64,000 nucleotides of DNA from Gammaproteobacteria bacterium (GCA_030427485.1 JAUICG010000003.1:124001-188000); one strand, 5' to 3'. Shown: positions 16,441-26,591, numbered from the stretch's first letter. The notes: generated by a model not told the origin, from the letters alone. Program-made: numbers and translations.

Positions 16441-18192
16441 ATGGTAGCGCCAGCAATCAGGTGGAGCATCTGCGTATTTCTGCTCGCGCCCTTTGCCGCG
16501 CCGGCGGCAACGCTGGAGTATTCAATTGCCGGCATCAAGGGTGAACGACTGAAGAATGTCGAGGCCTATCTCGGCCCGCCACCCGAGACACGCCAGGACC
16601 GTCTCAATTTTGTGGCCTCCGCGAGATCCCGGGTGAGCGAGGCACTGCAGGCACTGGGATATTATCGGCCGGAAATCACGCTTGATGTACGCCGAACCGA
16701 TCCCGTCTGGTCGCTGGAGATTACAGTTGCGCAGGGTCAGCCCGTGCGGATTCGCGATATCGAGATCGAAATACGCGGCGCGGCAGCCAGTGATACGGCT
16801 ATGACAGGGCTGCTCTCCGATGTCGGGTTTGCCGTGGGTGATCGCCTGCATCATGGGCGCTTTGAGGACTTCAGGAAAAAGTTACTGTCGACGGGGCAGG
16901 AGCGGGGTTACCTGAATGGCGGTTTTTCGCGCAGCAGGGTGGAGGTGCAGGTCGAGAGCGAAACGGCCGATATCTTCCTCGACTATGACAGTGGTCCCCG
17001 CTTCCGATTTGGCGAGATTCTCTACGATAAGTCGTTGATTGATCCCGAACTGCTTGAAACGCTGGCGACCTTCCGGCCCGGTGACTATTTTGAGCAGTCC
17101 AGTTTGCGCCGACTCCAATCCAATCTGCAGAGAACAAACTATTTCTCCAGTGTGATAGTACAGCCGTTGCGAGCGAGGGCTCGCGGCGGGCAGGTGCCGA
17201 TCGAGGTGGTCCTGCACGCTGCCAAGCGCCATAGTATCGAAGTCGGCGTGGGGTACAGTACCGACACAGAAGAACGTATTTCGATGACCTGGCGCACACC
17301 GAAGATCAATCGTTTTGGGCACAGCCAGGTTACCCGGCTGGAGTATTCGCCGGTCAATCCCAGCGGTCGTTTCACCTATTCGATTCCCATCCAAAATCCG
17401 CTTACCGATGTCGTTCAGTTGTGGGCGAGCCTCGAGGAAAATGAATACGGCGACCTCGATAGCCGCCAGATCGAGTCCGGCGTGCGCAGGGAGATACGGC
17501 GTGATGAATGGGTGTACAGCTATGCTCTGCGCGGCCTCGACGAGTCCTGGGAAAATGTATTCAATAATGCACTCTCGCACGACTACCTGTTACTCAGCGG
17601 CTCCCTCTCCAGCCGCGACTACAGCGGCGCCCTGGTTGACCCCAGAAGCGGATTCAGCCAACTCTATACCCTGGAGGGCGGCAGCAGGGACGTGGGCTCC
17701 GATGCCGACCTGCTGCGCTTGACCGCTGAACTGAGATACGTTTTGACGCCCTGGCCCCGCCATCGCGTGGTCGCGCGTACTGAGTTGGGCGCGGTGGAAA
17801 TCGCCAATGCTGAACGGGCGGACCTGGCGCCCTCGCTGAGATTTTTTGCCGGCGGCAGCCAGAGTCTTCGCGGCTATGCCTATCAGTCGCTGGGCCATGA
17901 GAAAAGTGTCGTACAGCCGGATGGTCGCAGCAAGACGTTTGTGGTCGGTGGAGATCGCCTGGCGATAGCCAGCCTGGAGTACCAGTACTATTTCACCGAC
18001 AAATGGCGGGGCGCCCTGTTCGTCGACGGTGGTGACGCGTTTGATGAGGGCGATTTCGATGCCAAGGTCGGTGCGGGGTTTGGCGTGCACTATATCACGC
18101 CGGTGGGAGCGGTGCGGGTAGAACTGGCCAACAGCGTCAGCGAGGACAACCCCGATTGGTATTTCCACCTCGTGATAGGTGCTGAGTTTTGA
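16441..18192 (+). CDS. tamA: Outer-membrane translocation and assembly module protein TamA
   Basis: Outer-membrane protein of 583 residues of the BamA/Omp85 family. Residues 1-22 form a signal peptide. Periplasmic POTRA domains fill about residues 25-260. A C-terminal 16-stranded barrel follows, with conserved RFFAGGSQSLRGY (the RGF/Y loop) and VGAGFGVHYITPVGAVRVEL near the end. The sequence closes in Phe, as in outer-membrane barrels. TamA acts with TamB to insert certain outer-membrane proteins and in lipid transport between membranes. Its stop overlaps the TTG start of tamB by 4 bases, so the two are coupled. Confidence 0.93.
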   Translation: MVAPAIRWSICVFLLAPFAAPAATLEYSIAGIKGERLKNVEAYLGPPPETRQDRLNFVASARSRVSEALQALGYYRPEITLDVRRTDPVWSLEITVAQGQPVRIRDIEIEIRGAAASDTAMTGLLSDVGFAVGDRLHHGRFEDFRKKLLSTGQERGYLNGGFSRSRVEVQVESETADIFLDYDSGPRFRFGEILYDKSLIDPELLETLATFRPGDYFEQSSLRRLQSNLQRTNYFSSVIVQPLRARARGGQVPIEVVLHAAKRHSIEVGVGYSTDTEERISMTWRTPKINRFGHSQVTRLEYSPVNPSGRFTYSIPIQNPLTDVVQLWASLEENEYGDLDSRQIESGVRREIRRDEWVYSYALRGLDESWENVFNNALSHDYLLLSGSLSSRDYSGALVDPRSGFSQLYTLEGGSRDVGSDADLLRLTAELRYVLTPWPRHRVVARTELGAVEIANAERADLAPSLRFFAGGSQSLRGYAYQSLGHEKSVVQPDGRSKTFVVGGDRLAIASLEYQYYFTDKWRGALFVDGGDAFDEGDFDAKVGAGFGVHYITPVGAVRVELANSVSEDNPDWYFHLVIGAEF

Positions 18193-21100
18193 AGGCCTTG
18201 TCTCGCGTCCTGCTGTCGGTGTTGCTGATACCAGCCATGCTTTGCCTGATGCTGGTGTTCGCCGTGTTTACCGAGCCGGGTACTCGCACTGTGCTCGCCC
18301 AACTGCAGCGTTTTTTGCCACTGGAGATTGATCACGGCAGCGGCAGCCTGGGCGGTCGCCTGTCCCTGCACGGCCTGGTCTACAGTGCCGATGGCGTCAC
18401 CCTCGCATTGCGGGATGTCGTCGCCGAACTGGCGCCCGGCTGTCTTTGGCGGGGGGAGCTCTGTTTCCGCCAGTTGCGTGCTGCTGCTCTCGATATCAGG
18501 CTGTCGTCCGATGTTGCCGAAGCGGGGGAAGCGCCGCCCGTCGATACTGTAAGAGGCGAGTCGACGTATATTGAATTCCCCTTACCGATCACCGCCAGTT
18601 CGCTGGACCTTGCATCGCTGAGCGTCAGATGGGCTGGCGGCGAGTGGCGGCAGGGCGCGATGCAGGGCAGCGTCCGCGTGCATCGCTCCAGTGTTGAAGT
18701 TGCTCGCGCCCGAATAGTGGAGCCTCAACTCACTTTGCAAGCCACCGATGAAATCGAGAATCCGGGTCCCGACGCCCTGCTACTTCCCGTTATTGATTTA
18801 CCCCTGATCCTGTCGGTCGATGAACTGCTACTGGTAAAACCAGTCTGGGATTTCTATGGCACGGTTCAGCAACAGGACGAGGTGTCCCTGCGCGGCGAAT
18901 GGCGGCATACAGCGCTGCGACTCGATCGCCTGGCAGTACGCGCCGCCGCACTGGGTGACATCTCGCTTGGCGGGACGCTGGCGTTTTCTGGAAACTGGCC
19001 GCTTGAAGCCGCTGCGACAGTCACCCTGTCGGAACGCCTGCAACGATCACAACTCCTCGGTAGGAGTGTCGAAGTATCCGCCATTGGCGACTTTTCTGCG
19101 CTGGGATTGCAGCTGAGCAGTGACGGGACGGTGAGTATGCGGGCGGAGGCGCAAATCGATCTGCTCGACGCGGCACTGCCGTACACCGCAATGGTAGAGG
19201 CCGACGCTGCACGCCCTCTGGCGCTGGCGTCGATAGCGGGTGTTCCGACGCTGTTCCAGGACGCAAGCGTGGCCTTTCCGGTGGAATTTGCCTCGAGCGG
19301 CACGCTGCGCACACAGCAGTTCGAGCTGGTGGGAGAGGTGAATGGTCTCGGTTATGAATCGCTGCGGGTCGTCGCCAAAGGTGGGCATGAGCAGGGGCAG
19401 CTCTCTCTTTTCGATCTCTCGATCAGGGACGCAGAAGGTGGCAATGAACTGCACGCGAACGGCGCCGTGTCCCTGTCAGGGGATTACGCCTGGACACTGG
19501 CACTGCAATCCGCCGGCCTGGACGTACCGCGGATCGGTGAGGCCGTTCGCGGCCGGGTGAATGGCAGCCTGCGGCTCGCCGGCAACATGCAGGGGGAGCA
19601 ATGGCAGGTGCAGCTCGCTGACGTGGCGCTGCAGGGGCAGGTTAACGGAATGCCAGCGCGAATCCGTGGCTATACCGGCCTGGACAGCGCCTGGCGAGTC
19701 TCGGCCAGTGATTTGCAGGCGCAACTGAACGGCGCCCGACTCTCGCTGAAATCGCCCGGTGAACAGCTCGGCTCGAGTAGTTTGCATCTGGTTGTCGATG
19801 ACATCGGCCGCTGGTACAGCGGCGGCAGCGGACGCTTTGAGGCGGATGTCGAAGTTTCCGAAAACAGGGAGCGCCTGCAGATTGACGGTCGTTTGCAGGG
19901 ATTCCGCTGGTCCGGCCTCAGTCTCGATCGGGCGACGCTTGCCGGTGTCTACGATGCGCCAGCCGGACACACATTCAGTTTGCGGACTGAATTACACCAA
20001 CTGGAGATTGGCGGGTTCGCATTCACCAATCTTCGTCTGTCGGCCGGCTCAGAGGCTGAAACCCAGTCGATAGTGCTGTCAACAGAGGGCGACGTCCAGG
20101 GCGAGCTCAGTGTCGCCGGTGCATGGCGGGGCGATCGATGGCAGGGCACCCTGGCGCCGACGCAGTTGCGCAGTCCCGTCGGCGAGTGGGAATTGACAGA
20201 GCCCGTCGCGATAAACGGGTCGCGTGAGCAGGAGCGGATCACCTTGAGTGGCCATTGCTGGCGACACCGGCACGCGCGACTGTGCCCGAGCACTCTGGTA
20301 CTGGGTTCGCAGGGTAGTGGCGGTGTTGCGCTGGACAGCGACCTGCAGATTCTCTCCGCTATCCTGCCGTCCGACCTGGAAGTGGATGGCAATGCGCAGC
20401 TGCAGTTTGATGCGCAATGGGCGCCGGACAAGGCACTGGAGGTGTCCGCTAAAGTGCACAGCGAAGCCGTGGTCGTGACGCAGCGCTTCGAGGACGGGCA
20501 GCTTGCCAGCTTCGGCTGGGACGAGGCGGATATCAACATGCGCTATACACCTCTCGGGCTTTACCTCGATGCGGGCGTGCTGCGCGGTGGCCATCGGGTG
20601 GTGGGCGTGGAGCTCCATCTGCCCCCGGACAGGCAGCAGGCGATTGCCGGCGCGGTCAGCATCAGCCAGCTGAGACTGGGTGCGCTGCAACCCTTTGTAC
20701 CAGCGCTTTCTGTCCTGGCGGGGGAACTCAGCGGCGATATACGTCTTTCCGGCACGGTCGATAGCCCCAGGGGGTTCGGCAGGCTGTCGCTGACCGGCGG
20801 TCGCGCGGCCATCGAGGGAAATCCCACGCAGTTGGAAGATCTGGGCTTGCAGCTGGACGTGCAGGGTACGGGGGCAAAAATCCGCGGTCGCGGCGTGCTT
20901 GGCGGCGGTGAACTGGCGCTTTCCGGGCGCGTGGACATCGAGCCGGAGCTGCGCTTGGCGCTCGGAATCGAGGGTCGCGAGCAGACAATACTGTACCCAC
21001 CGACTACCGAATTGCTGATCTCGGAAGCGCTGAAGCTCACGGTACAGAAAAACCTGCTGGAACTTACCGGGGAACTTACTGTACTGGATGGGGTACTGGA

Positions 21101-21905
21101 AATAGAGGCCCTGCCGCAGGGCAGCGTGGCGATTTCCCCTTCGGTCGTGGAAGTCAATTCCGAGGGGGAGATTCTGGCTGCGGAATTACCGTTCAGGCAG
21201 CGTATCAATGTCAAGGTTCATATAGAGGATCGCTTTCGCGTCACCGGCGATATGCTGGAGACTAGGCTCGGCGGAGACCTGCGGGTGCAACAACGGCCAG
21301 GACAACCGCTGCAACTGTTCGGTAATCTCAATACCACCGGCGGCGAGTTTCGCGCCTACCAGACACGCCTTGAGATAAAGCGCGGCACCGTCAGTTTTAC
21401 CGGGCCGCCGGGCAATCCCTCTGTCAATGTGCGCGCGGAGCGCCGAATTGCAAACAACGGCGTCACAGTGGGCGTGCAGGTGCAGGGACCGGTCGAGGAA
21501 GATTTGGCGCTCGAAATATACTCCGAGCCGAGCATGTCGCAGACGGAAGCGATGTCCTATCTGGTTCGCGGAAGGGGGATAGACGCGGGCGCGGGGCTGG
21601 ATGGCACTTCCGCGGCGTTGTCGATGGCAAGCGGCGTGGTGAACCGCTCGGAGCTGGTCGCTGAACTCAATCGGATTCCGGGACTTAGCAATATTGAGTT
21701 TGGCGCTGAGGGGTCTGACACCGATACCGCTGCAACGGTAAGCGGCTATCTCGGGGAGCGGATTTATTTGTCGTACGGTGTCGGTCTCTATGAACCGGTG
21801 AATGTGCTGACCACGCGTTTCTACCTGCGCTCGAGATTGTGGCTGGAAGTGGTCAGCAGCATCGAAAACTCGGTCGACCTGTACTATTCGTTCGATATCG
21901 ATTAG
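18189..21905 (+). CDS. tamB: Translocation and assembly module protein TamB
   Basis: AsmA-like bridge protein of 1238 residues, in the length range of TamB. An N-terminal membrane helix (about residues 4-27) anchors it in the inner membrane, followed by a long repeating beta-taco region. The conserved C-terminal domain (formerly DUF490) holds GGEFRAYQTRLEIKRGTVSFTG, EPSMSQTEAMSYLVRGRG and LSYGVGLYEPVNVLTTRFYL. It starts at TTG (18189) inside the tamA stop. TamB spans the periplasm and, with TamA, supports outer-membrane protein assembly and phospholipid flow. Gene order and C-terminal motifs make this secure. Confidence 0.93.
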   Translation: MKALSRVLLSVLLIPAMLCLMLVFAVFTEPGTRTVLAQLQRFLPLEIDHGSGSLGGRLSLHGLVYSADGVTLALRDVVAELAPGCLWRGELCFRQLRAAALDIRLSSDVAEAGEAPPVDTVRGESTYIEFPLPITASSLDLASLSVRWAGGEWRQGAMQGSVRVHRSSVEVARARIVEPQLTLQATDEIENPGPDALLLPVIDLPLILSVDELLLVKPVWDFYGTVQQQDEVSLRGEWRHTALRLDRLAVRAAALGDISLGGTLAFSGNWPLEAAATVTLSERLQRSQLLGRSVEVSAIGDFSALGLQLSSDGTVSMRAEAQIDLLDAALPYTAMVEADAARPLALASIAGVPTLFQDASVAFPVEFASSGTLRTQQFELVGEVNGLGYESLRVVAKGGHEQGQLSLFDLSIRDAEGGNELHANGAVSLSGDYAWTLALQSAGLDVPRIGEAVRGRVNGSLRLAGNMQGEQWQVQLADVALQGQVNGMPARIRGYTGLDSAWRVSASDLQAQLNGARLSLKSPGEQLGSSSLHLVVDDIGRWYSGGSGRFEADVEVSENRERLQIDGRLQGFRWSGLSLDRATLAGVYDAPAGHTFSLRTELHQLEIGGFAFTNLRLSAGSEAETQSIVLSTEGDVQGELSVAGAWRGDRWQGTLAPTQLRSPVGEWELTEPVAINGSREQERITLSGHCWRHRHARLCPSTLVLGSQGSGGVALDSDLQILSAILPSDLEVDGNAQLQFDAQWAPDKALEVSAKVHSEAVVVTQRFEDGQLASFGWDEADINMRYTPLGLYLDAGVLRGGHRVVGVELHLPPDRQQAIAGAVSISQLRLGALQPFVPALSVLAGELSGDIRLSGTVDSPRGFGRLSLTGGRAAIEGNPTQLEDLGLQLDVQGTGAKIRGRGVLGGGELALSGRVDIEPELRLALGIEGREQTILYPPTTELLISEALKLTVQKNLLELTGELTVLDGVLEIEALPQGSVAISPSVVEVNSEGEILAAELPFRQRINVKVHIEDRFRVTGDMLETRLGGDLRVQQRPGQPLQLFGNLNTTGGEFRAYQTRLEIKRGTVSFTGPPGNPSVNVRAERRIANNGVTVGVQVQGPVEEDLALEIYSEPSMSQTEAMSYLVRGRGIDAGAGLDGTSAALSMASGVVNRSELVAELNRIPGLSNIEFGAEGSDTDTAATVSGYLGERIYLSYGVGLYEPVNVLTTRFYLRSRLWLEVVSSIENSVDLYYSFDID

Positions 21906-22039
21906 CGGCAGCCCAAGGCCGCGCGACCAGCGCCATATAGATCGAGGCTATCGACGGGATAGTCGTTTAACCGGTGGCAGCGTGACGCAGAATTCTGTAC
22001 ATTTGGCTGACATTTTTGAAGCACAGGATTAACGGACCA

Positions 22040-22609
22040 ATGAGCGAACATTGCATTATTGACGGAATTAACTACGGGCCGTTGGCGGCCCTTGTAGGTA
22101 CCTGGGAAGGCGACAAGGGCGTCGACCGGGCGCCGGAGCCGGAGGGTGAGGAGCGCAACCCCTACTATGAAACGATTCTGTTCGAGGCGGCGGGTGATGT
22201 GACCAACGCGGAGAAGCAGACGCTTTCAGTGGTACGGTATCACCAGGTCGTCAGCCGCAAGTCGAACAATGAAGTTTTTCACGACCAGATCGGTTACTGG
22301 TTATGGGATCCAGCCGACAACAGTATTGTTGAAACGTTTACCATCCCCCGGGGAGTGGCGGTGGTTGCGACGGGAACGCTGGCGCCGGCTGCGGACCCGG
22401 AGCAGGAACTGGTCTTCGATGTCGCCGCGGATGCCAGCGGTATCGTGCAGGCGCCGTTCATGTTCAAGCAGGCGCGGAGCACGGCCTTCACCCATACACT
22501 GACGGTGAAGGGCGGCCAGATGCGCTACACCGAGACCACGGTGCTCGACATCTACGGCAAAAAGTCCTACGACCACACGGATGTGAACACGCTAAGCCGC
22601 GTCAGTTAA
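22040..22609 (+). CDS. Nitrobindin-like heme-binding beta-barrel protein
   Basis: Protein of 189 residues of the FABP-like beta-barrel group (nitrobindin/THAP4 C-terminal-like). The opening GPLAALVGTWEGDKGVD matches the LxGxWxG signature, and the close MRYTETTVLDIYGKKSYDHTDVNTL fits the final strands, including a His possibly able to coordinate heme iron. I take the ATG at 22040 rather than a TTG at 22016. The stop overlaps the next start by one base (TAATG). Heme or NO handling is inferred from the family; a fatty-acid ligand cannot be excluded. Confidence 0.75.
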   Translation: MSEHCIIDGINYGPLAALVGTWEGDKGVDRAPEPEGEERNPYYETILFEAAGDVTNAEKQTLSVVRYHQVVSRKSNNEVFHDQIGYWLWDPADNSIVETFTIPRGVAVVATGTLAPAADPEQELVFDVAADASGIVQAPFMFKQARSTAFTHTLTVKGGQMRYTETTVLDIYGKKSYDHTDVNTLSRVS

Positions 22610-23610
22610 TGGACCCGCTCACCCAGGGTGTGCTGGGTGCCTCTCTTCCCCAGGCATCCAGCACCCCGCGCTACGCGGCCAGCGCCGGACTGCTGGGGTT
22701 TCTCGCGGGCATGGCCGCCGACCTGGATGTATTGATACGCTCCGGTTCCGATCCACTGTTGTTTCTCGAGTATCATCGGCAGTTTACCCATTCACTGGTG
22801 TTCATTCCGTTTGGCGGGCTGATTTGCGCGCTGGTCCTGCATGCCTTACTGGGCCGTCGTCGCGGCTTGTCATTCCGCCAGAGCTGGCTGTTTTGCACAC
22901 TGGGTTATGCGACGCATGCATTGCTCGACGCCTGCACTACCTATGGCACTATGTTGTTCTGGCCGTTCAGTGATGTGCGCATTGCCTGGAACACTATTTC
23001 CATTATTGACCCATTGTTTACCCTGCCGTTGCTGGTCGCTGTGGTCATGGCGGCGCGGCGACGCAATCCGGTATACGCGCGCATAGGCCTGGTCTGGGCC
23101 CTGTGCTATATGGCGCTGGGCTTGTGGCAGCGCGAGCAGGCGCAGGACATGGGCTACGCGCTGGCCGCGCAGCGAGGACATCAGCCGTTGCGTCTCGAGG
23201 CCAAGCCCAGCTTTGCCAATATTCTGGTATGGAAAATCGTCTACGAGACCAACGACAGGTTCTACGTGGATGCGGTGAGATCCGGTCTGGCGCCCCGGGT
23301 GTTCGAAGGCTCCTCGGTGGAGAAACTCGATATCGACAGGGACCTGCCATGGCTTGAGCAGGGCTCACAACAGGCGCTGGATATTGAACGTTTTCGCTGG
23401 TTCAGCAATGGTTACATCGCGCGCGACCCCAGGCACGCCAACCGGGTGATCGACATTCGCTACTCAATGATCCCCAATGAAGTCGCTCCCCTGTGGAGTA
23501 TTGAACTGGACCCGCGCCGCCCACGCGATGTGCACGTCGACTACCTCGTGCATCGCGATACCGGTAACGGCCGGCCGGCCCGGATCTGGTCCATGCTCAG
23601 CGGGCCCTGA
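22609..23610 (+). CDS. YdjM-like inner-membrane metal-dependent hydrolase
   Basis: Membrane protein of 333 residues of the DUF457/YdjM family (often called membrane-bound metal-dependent hydrolase). The opening MDPLTQGVLGASLPQA and the acidic/His pairs AADLDVL and HRQFTHSL, then GYATHALLDACTTYGT, are the conserved metal-ligand motifs. Four or more hydrophobic helices lie between residues 20 and 180, followed by a soluble domain of about 140 residues. Phospholipase C/P1-like ligand sets have been proposed for this family; the substrate is not established. It is coupled to the preceding nitrobindin-like gene and convergent with the aminotransferase gene. Confidence 0.85.
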   Translation: MDPLTQGVLGASLPQASSTPRYAASAGLLGFLAGMAADLDVLIRSGSDPLLFLEYHRQFTHSLVFIPFGGLICALVLHALLGRRRGLSFRQSWLFCTLGYATHALLDACTTYGTMLFWPFSDVRIAWNTISIIDPLFTLPLLVAVVMAARRRNPVYARIGLVWALCYMALGLWQREQAQDMGYALAAQRGHQPLRLEAKPSFANILVWKIVYETNDRFYVDAVRSGLAPRVFEGSSVEKLDIDRDLPWLEQGSQQALDIERFRWFSNGYIARDPRHANRVIDIRYSMIPNEVAPLWSIELDPRRPRDVHVDYLVHRDTGNGRPARIWSMLSGP

Positions 23611-23648
23611 ACCTGGCCTGCAGTCAAGCGACTGGAATCGGTGAGTGA

Positions 23649-23667
23649 GGCAGGCTAGCGGCCTGCC
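23649..23667. terminator. Hairpin between convergent genes
   Basis: A perfect 7-bp inverted repeat (GGCAGGC-TAGCG-GCCTGCC) lies where the YdjM-like and aminotransferase genes meet. It contains the aminotransferase stop codon. No T-run follows on either strand, so termination is only suggested by location and symmetry. Confidence 0.35.
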
Positions 23668-24833
23668 ACTGTGCGAGCCGCATTCAGGGCGCTGCCGGTT
23701 GTGATGGACGCACCCTGGCGGGCCAGGATGGCCTCCAGCGCGTTCAGGCAATAAACCACGTTGCGTTCGTTGCTGCCAAATCCCATCAGGCCGATGCGCC
23801 AGGTCTTGCCGGCGAGAGCGCCGAGCCCGGCACCGATTTCCAGGTCGAACTCATTGAGCAGGGCGGTGCGCAGCGCGGCGTCATCCACGCCCTCGGGGAT
23901 CAGCACCGAGTTCAACTGCGGCAGGCGATACTCCGGCTCAACGGCCATGCCCAGCCCCATCGCTTCAAGCCCGGCCACCAGTGCGAGGTGATTGTGACGA
24001 TGGCGGGCATGTGCCGCCGCCAGGCCTTCCTCCTGCAGCATGACCAGGGACTCGTGCAACGCGTAGAGGTTGTTGATCGGCGCCGTGTGGTGGTAGGCGC
24101 GCTTGCTGTTGCCACCCCAGTAGCCCATCACCAGCTGCATATCGAGGAACCAGCTCTGCACCTTGTGCGAACGCGCCTGGATGCGCCGTACCGCGCGTTC
24201 TCCAAACGTGACGGGTGAGATGCCAGGAACGCAGGAAAGGCATTTTTGGGTGCCGGAGTACATCGCGTCCACGCCCCATTCGTCGACCGACACCTCGATG
24301 CCGCCCAGGGAGGTCACTGCATCGACGATGGAAAGTGCACCGCGCCGTGCGGCCAGCGCGCACAGTGCCCTGGCATCGCTGTGCACGCCCGTGGAGGTCT
24401 CGGCGTGTACGAAAGCCAGGATCGCGGCATCGGGGTGATCATCAAATGCGGCCTCAACTTTGTCGAGGCTGACGGGCTTGCCCCAGTCGTCATCAACCAT
24501 CACGGCGATACCGCCGCAGCGTTCCACATTCTCTTTCATTCGTCCGCCGAACACCCCGTTCTGACAAACGATCACCTTGTCTCCGGGCGACACCAGATTA
24601 ACAAAACATGCTTCCATACCCGCCGACCCCGGTGCTGAAACCGGCAGCGTCAATGCGTTTCCGGTCTGGAACGCGTATTGCAGGAGTTCCTTGATCTCAT
24701 CCATCAGCCGTAGGAACTGGGGGTCGAGGTGACCAATCGTGGGGCGGGCCAGCGCCCCCAGTACCCTGGGTGATACATCTGAGGGGCCGGGACCCATCAG
24801 GGTACGCTGGGGCGGGTAGAAACTGCTGGTCAT
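23655..24833 (-). CDS. Alanine/serine-glyoxylate aminotransferase (class V, PLP)
   Basis: PLP enzyme of 392 residues that transfers an amino group from alanine or serine to glyoxylate. LMGPGPSDVSPRVLGAL opens the fold as in AGT proteins. SAPGSAGMEACFVNLVSPGDKV follows, and the PLP lysine is K197 in MYSGTQKCLSCVPGISPVTF. SIVDAVTSLGGIEVSVDEWGVDA fits the cofactor pocket, and GYWGGNSKRAYHHTAPI is conserved. I start at the ATG at 24833; an earlier in-frame start would add 64 residues of non-protein-like sequence. It is divergent from the acyl-CoA ligase gene (221 bases apart). Alanine versus serine preference is not decidable here. Confidence 0.9.
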   Translation of the reverse strand: MTSSFYPPQRTLMGPGPSDVSPRVLGALARPTIGHLDPQFLRLMDEIKELLQYAFQTGNALTLPVSAPGSAGMEACFVNLVSPGDKVIVCQNGVFGGRMKENVERCGGIAVMVDDDWGKPVSLDKVEAAFDDHPDAAILAFVHAETSTGVHSDARALCALAARRGALSIVDAVTSLGGIEVSVDEWGVDAMYSGTQKCLSCVPGISPVTFGERAVRRIQARSHKVQSWFLDMQLVMGYWGGNSKRAYHHTAPINNLYALHESLVMLQEEGLAAAHARHRHNHLALVAGLEAMGLGMAVEPEYRLPQLNSVLIPEGVDDAALRTALLNEFDLEIGAGLGALAGKTWRIGLMGFGSNERNVVYCLNALEAILARQGASITTGSALNAARTVAGR

Positions 24834-25054
24834 GACTGGACTTGCTCCGTGCGAGAAAAAATGTGGGGCAACGGTAGCAGATTTCGACAGCCGGCTTAAG
24901 CTTACGGGAGAAATTCCCTGTATTGATGCCTGTGATGTGCGCGCCGAGTCGAAAGATATCCAGCCGCTCACCCTCATGGTAGTATCCCCCGCAGCGCAGG
25001 TTGAGAGGTACTGCTGCAATAACAACGCATGACATCCCGTCGGAGGAGATACCC

Positions 25055-26584
25055 GTGAACAGACCCGATATGGAACCCAATCTCGCTGCGGCGCTGCTGC
25101 GTCGCGCGGAACTCAACCCTGCAAGAACGGCCCTGATTTTTGAGGAGCAGGAGTTCACATATGGGGAATTTGCAGACCGGGTGCGCCGCCTGGCCACATT
25201 GCTGAGGTCCGGGGGTGTTTGCGTGGGTGACCGCGTCGGTTTCCTGGGCCTGAATCATCCGGCGCTGCTGGAGACGATGTTTGCCGCGCAGGCGCTGGGA
25301 GCGATTTTTGTCCCGCTCAACTATCGCCTGACGGCGCAGGAACTCACATTTATCATCAACGATGCGGGGATTCACACCCTGATGGTGGATGATGCCACCC
25401 GTCCGGTACTTGAGCCCGCGCGCGGCGACCTGTGCAGCAAGCAGTTTTTCACCAGCGAGAGCGCTGCTGACGGTTGGCGCCACCTGTCGGCAGAGCGGTC
25501 GGAGGCTGAGCCCCTGGCTGCCGCTGTCTCGGTCGACGTGCACGATGTCGCGGTGATCATGTATACCTCCGGTACCACCGGGCTGCCCAAGGGCGCGATG
25601 CTGACGCACGGCAATATACTGTGGAATAACATCAATTCCATGTTCGCCTTTGGCGGTTCGCGCGATGACGTGATACTGACAGCGGCACCGCTTTTCCACA
25701 TCGGCGGCCTCAACGTGATGACGCTGGGCTCGTTTCACACAGGGTCCACTGTGGTGCTGCTGCGCAACTTCGACGCGGCGCAGGTGCTCAAGGATTTCGA
25801 GCGCTACAAGGTGTCACACATGTTCGGCGCGCCGGCGATGTTCCTGTTTATGTCCCAGCACCCTTCGTTCGCGACCACGAATTTGGATTCGATCCGCGTT
25901 CTGCTCTGTGGCGCGGCACCGGTCCCCGAGTCGTTGATCGAACTTTACGCGGCCCGGGGAATTGATTTCTGCCAGGGTTACGGCCTTACCGAGACCTCGC
26001 CCTTTGCCTCCTTCCTGACGCCGGAATGGTCACGCAGCAAGCTGGGTTCCGCCGGGCAGCCGCCGCTGTTCAGTGACACCCGGGTCGTGGATGACAATAA
26101 CCAGCCGGTCGCGGCGGGGGTCCGGGGTGAGATCTGCATGCGTGGCCCCAATATCATGAAGGGTTACTGGAATCGACCAGAGGCATCCGCGGAAGCGATC
26201 GATGCGCAGGGTTGGTTTCATTCCGGTGATGTCGGCTACTTCGATGACGACGGCTTCCTGTTCATCTGCGATCGCCTGAAGGATATGGTGATTTCCGGTG
26301 GGGAGAATGTCTACCCGGCCGAGGTGGAAAGCGCGCTCTACAAGCATGAATCCATTGCCGAGGTCGCCGTAATCGGTCTGCCCGATGAGAAATGGGGCGA
26401 GGCCGTCACCGCAGTTATCGCACTGCATGACGGGCATCAGTTAACGCTGGAGGAACTGCGTGCATTTGCCGAGCCCAAGCTCGCACGCTACAAGTTACCC
26501 CTGCGACTGCACGTCGTTGACGCCCTGCCACGAAACCCCGCCGGCAAGGTGCTGAAGTTTGTGCTGAAAGATACGCTGAAGTAG
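25055..26584 (+). CDS. AMP-dependent acyl-CoA synthetase (ligase)
   Basis: Adenylate-forming enzyme of 509 residues that activates a carboxylic acid to its CoA thioester through an acyl-AMP. The P-loop-like motif is MYTSGTTGLPKGAMLTHGN, followed by YGLTETSP (A5), HSGDVGYFDDDGFLFICDRLKDM (A7-A8) and PRNPAGKVLKF with the catalytic Lys (A10). I choose the GTG at 25055, which has GGAGGAG 6 bases upstream, over an in-frame ATG at 25001. The length fits medium/long-chain or aryl-CoA ligases. It is likely feeding acyl-CoA to the dehydrogenases of this genome; the substrate is unknown. The gene ends within a palindrome shared with the convergent stop of PPDK. Confidence 0.9.
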   Translation: MNRPDMEPNLAAALLRRAELNPARTALIFEEQEFTYGEFADRVRRLATLLRSGGVCVGDRVGFLGLNHPALLETMFAAQALGAIFVPLNYRLTAQELTFIINDAGIHTLMVDDATRPVLEPARGDLCSKQFFTSESAADGWRHLSAERSEAEPLAAAVSVDVHDVAVIMYTSGTTGLPKGAMLTHGNILWNNINSMFAFGGSRDDVILTAAPLFHIGGLNVMTLGSFHTGSTVVLLRNFDAAQVLKDFERYKVSHMFGAPAMFLFMSQHPSFATTNLDSIRVLLCGAAPVPESLIELYAARGIDFCQGYGLTETSPFASFLTPEWSRSKLGSAGQPPLFSDTRVVDDNNQPVAAGVRGEICMRGPNIMKGYWNRPEASAEAIDAQGWFHSGDVGYFDDDGFLFICDRLKDMVISGGENVYPAEVESALYKHESIAEVAVIGLPDEKWGEAVTAVIALHDGHQLTLEELRAFAEPKLARYKLPLRLHVVDALPRNPAGKVLKFVLKDTLK

Positions 26585-26591
26585 CCGGCTA
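26582..26591. repeat. Palindrome holding both convergent stop codons
   Basis: The 10-bp palindrome TAGCCGGCTA contains the TAG stop of the acyl-CoA ligase gene and, on the other strand, the TAG stop of the PPDK gene. The arrangement means the two coding regions are only 4 bases apart. A GGTTTTCTC stretch follows on the + strand, too weak for a clear terminator. Confidence 0.5.
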
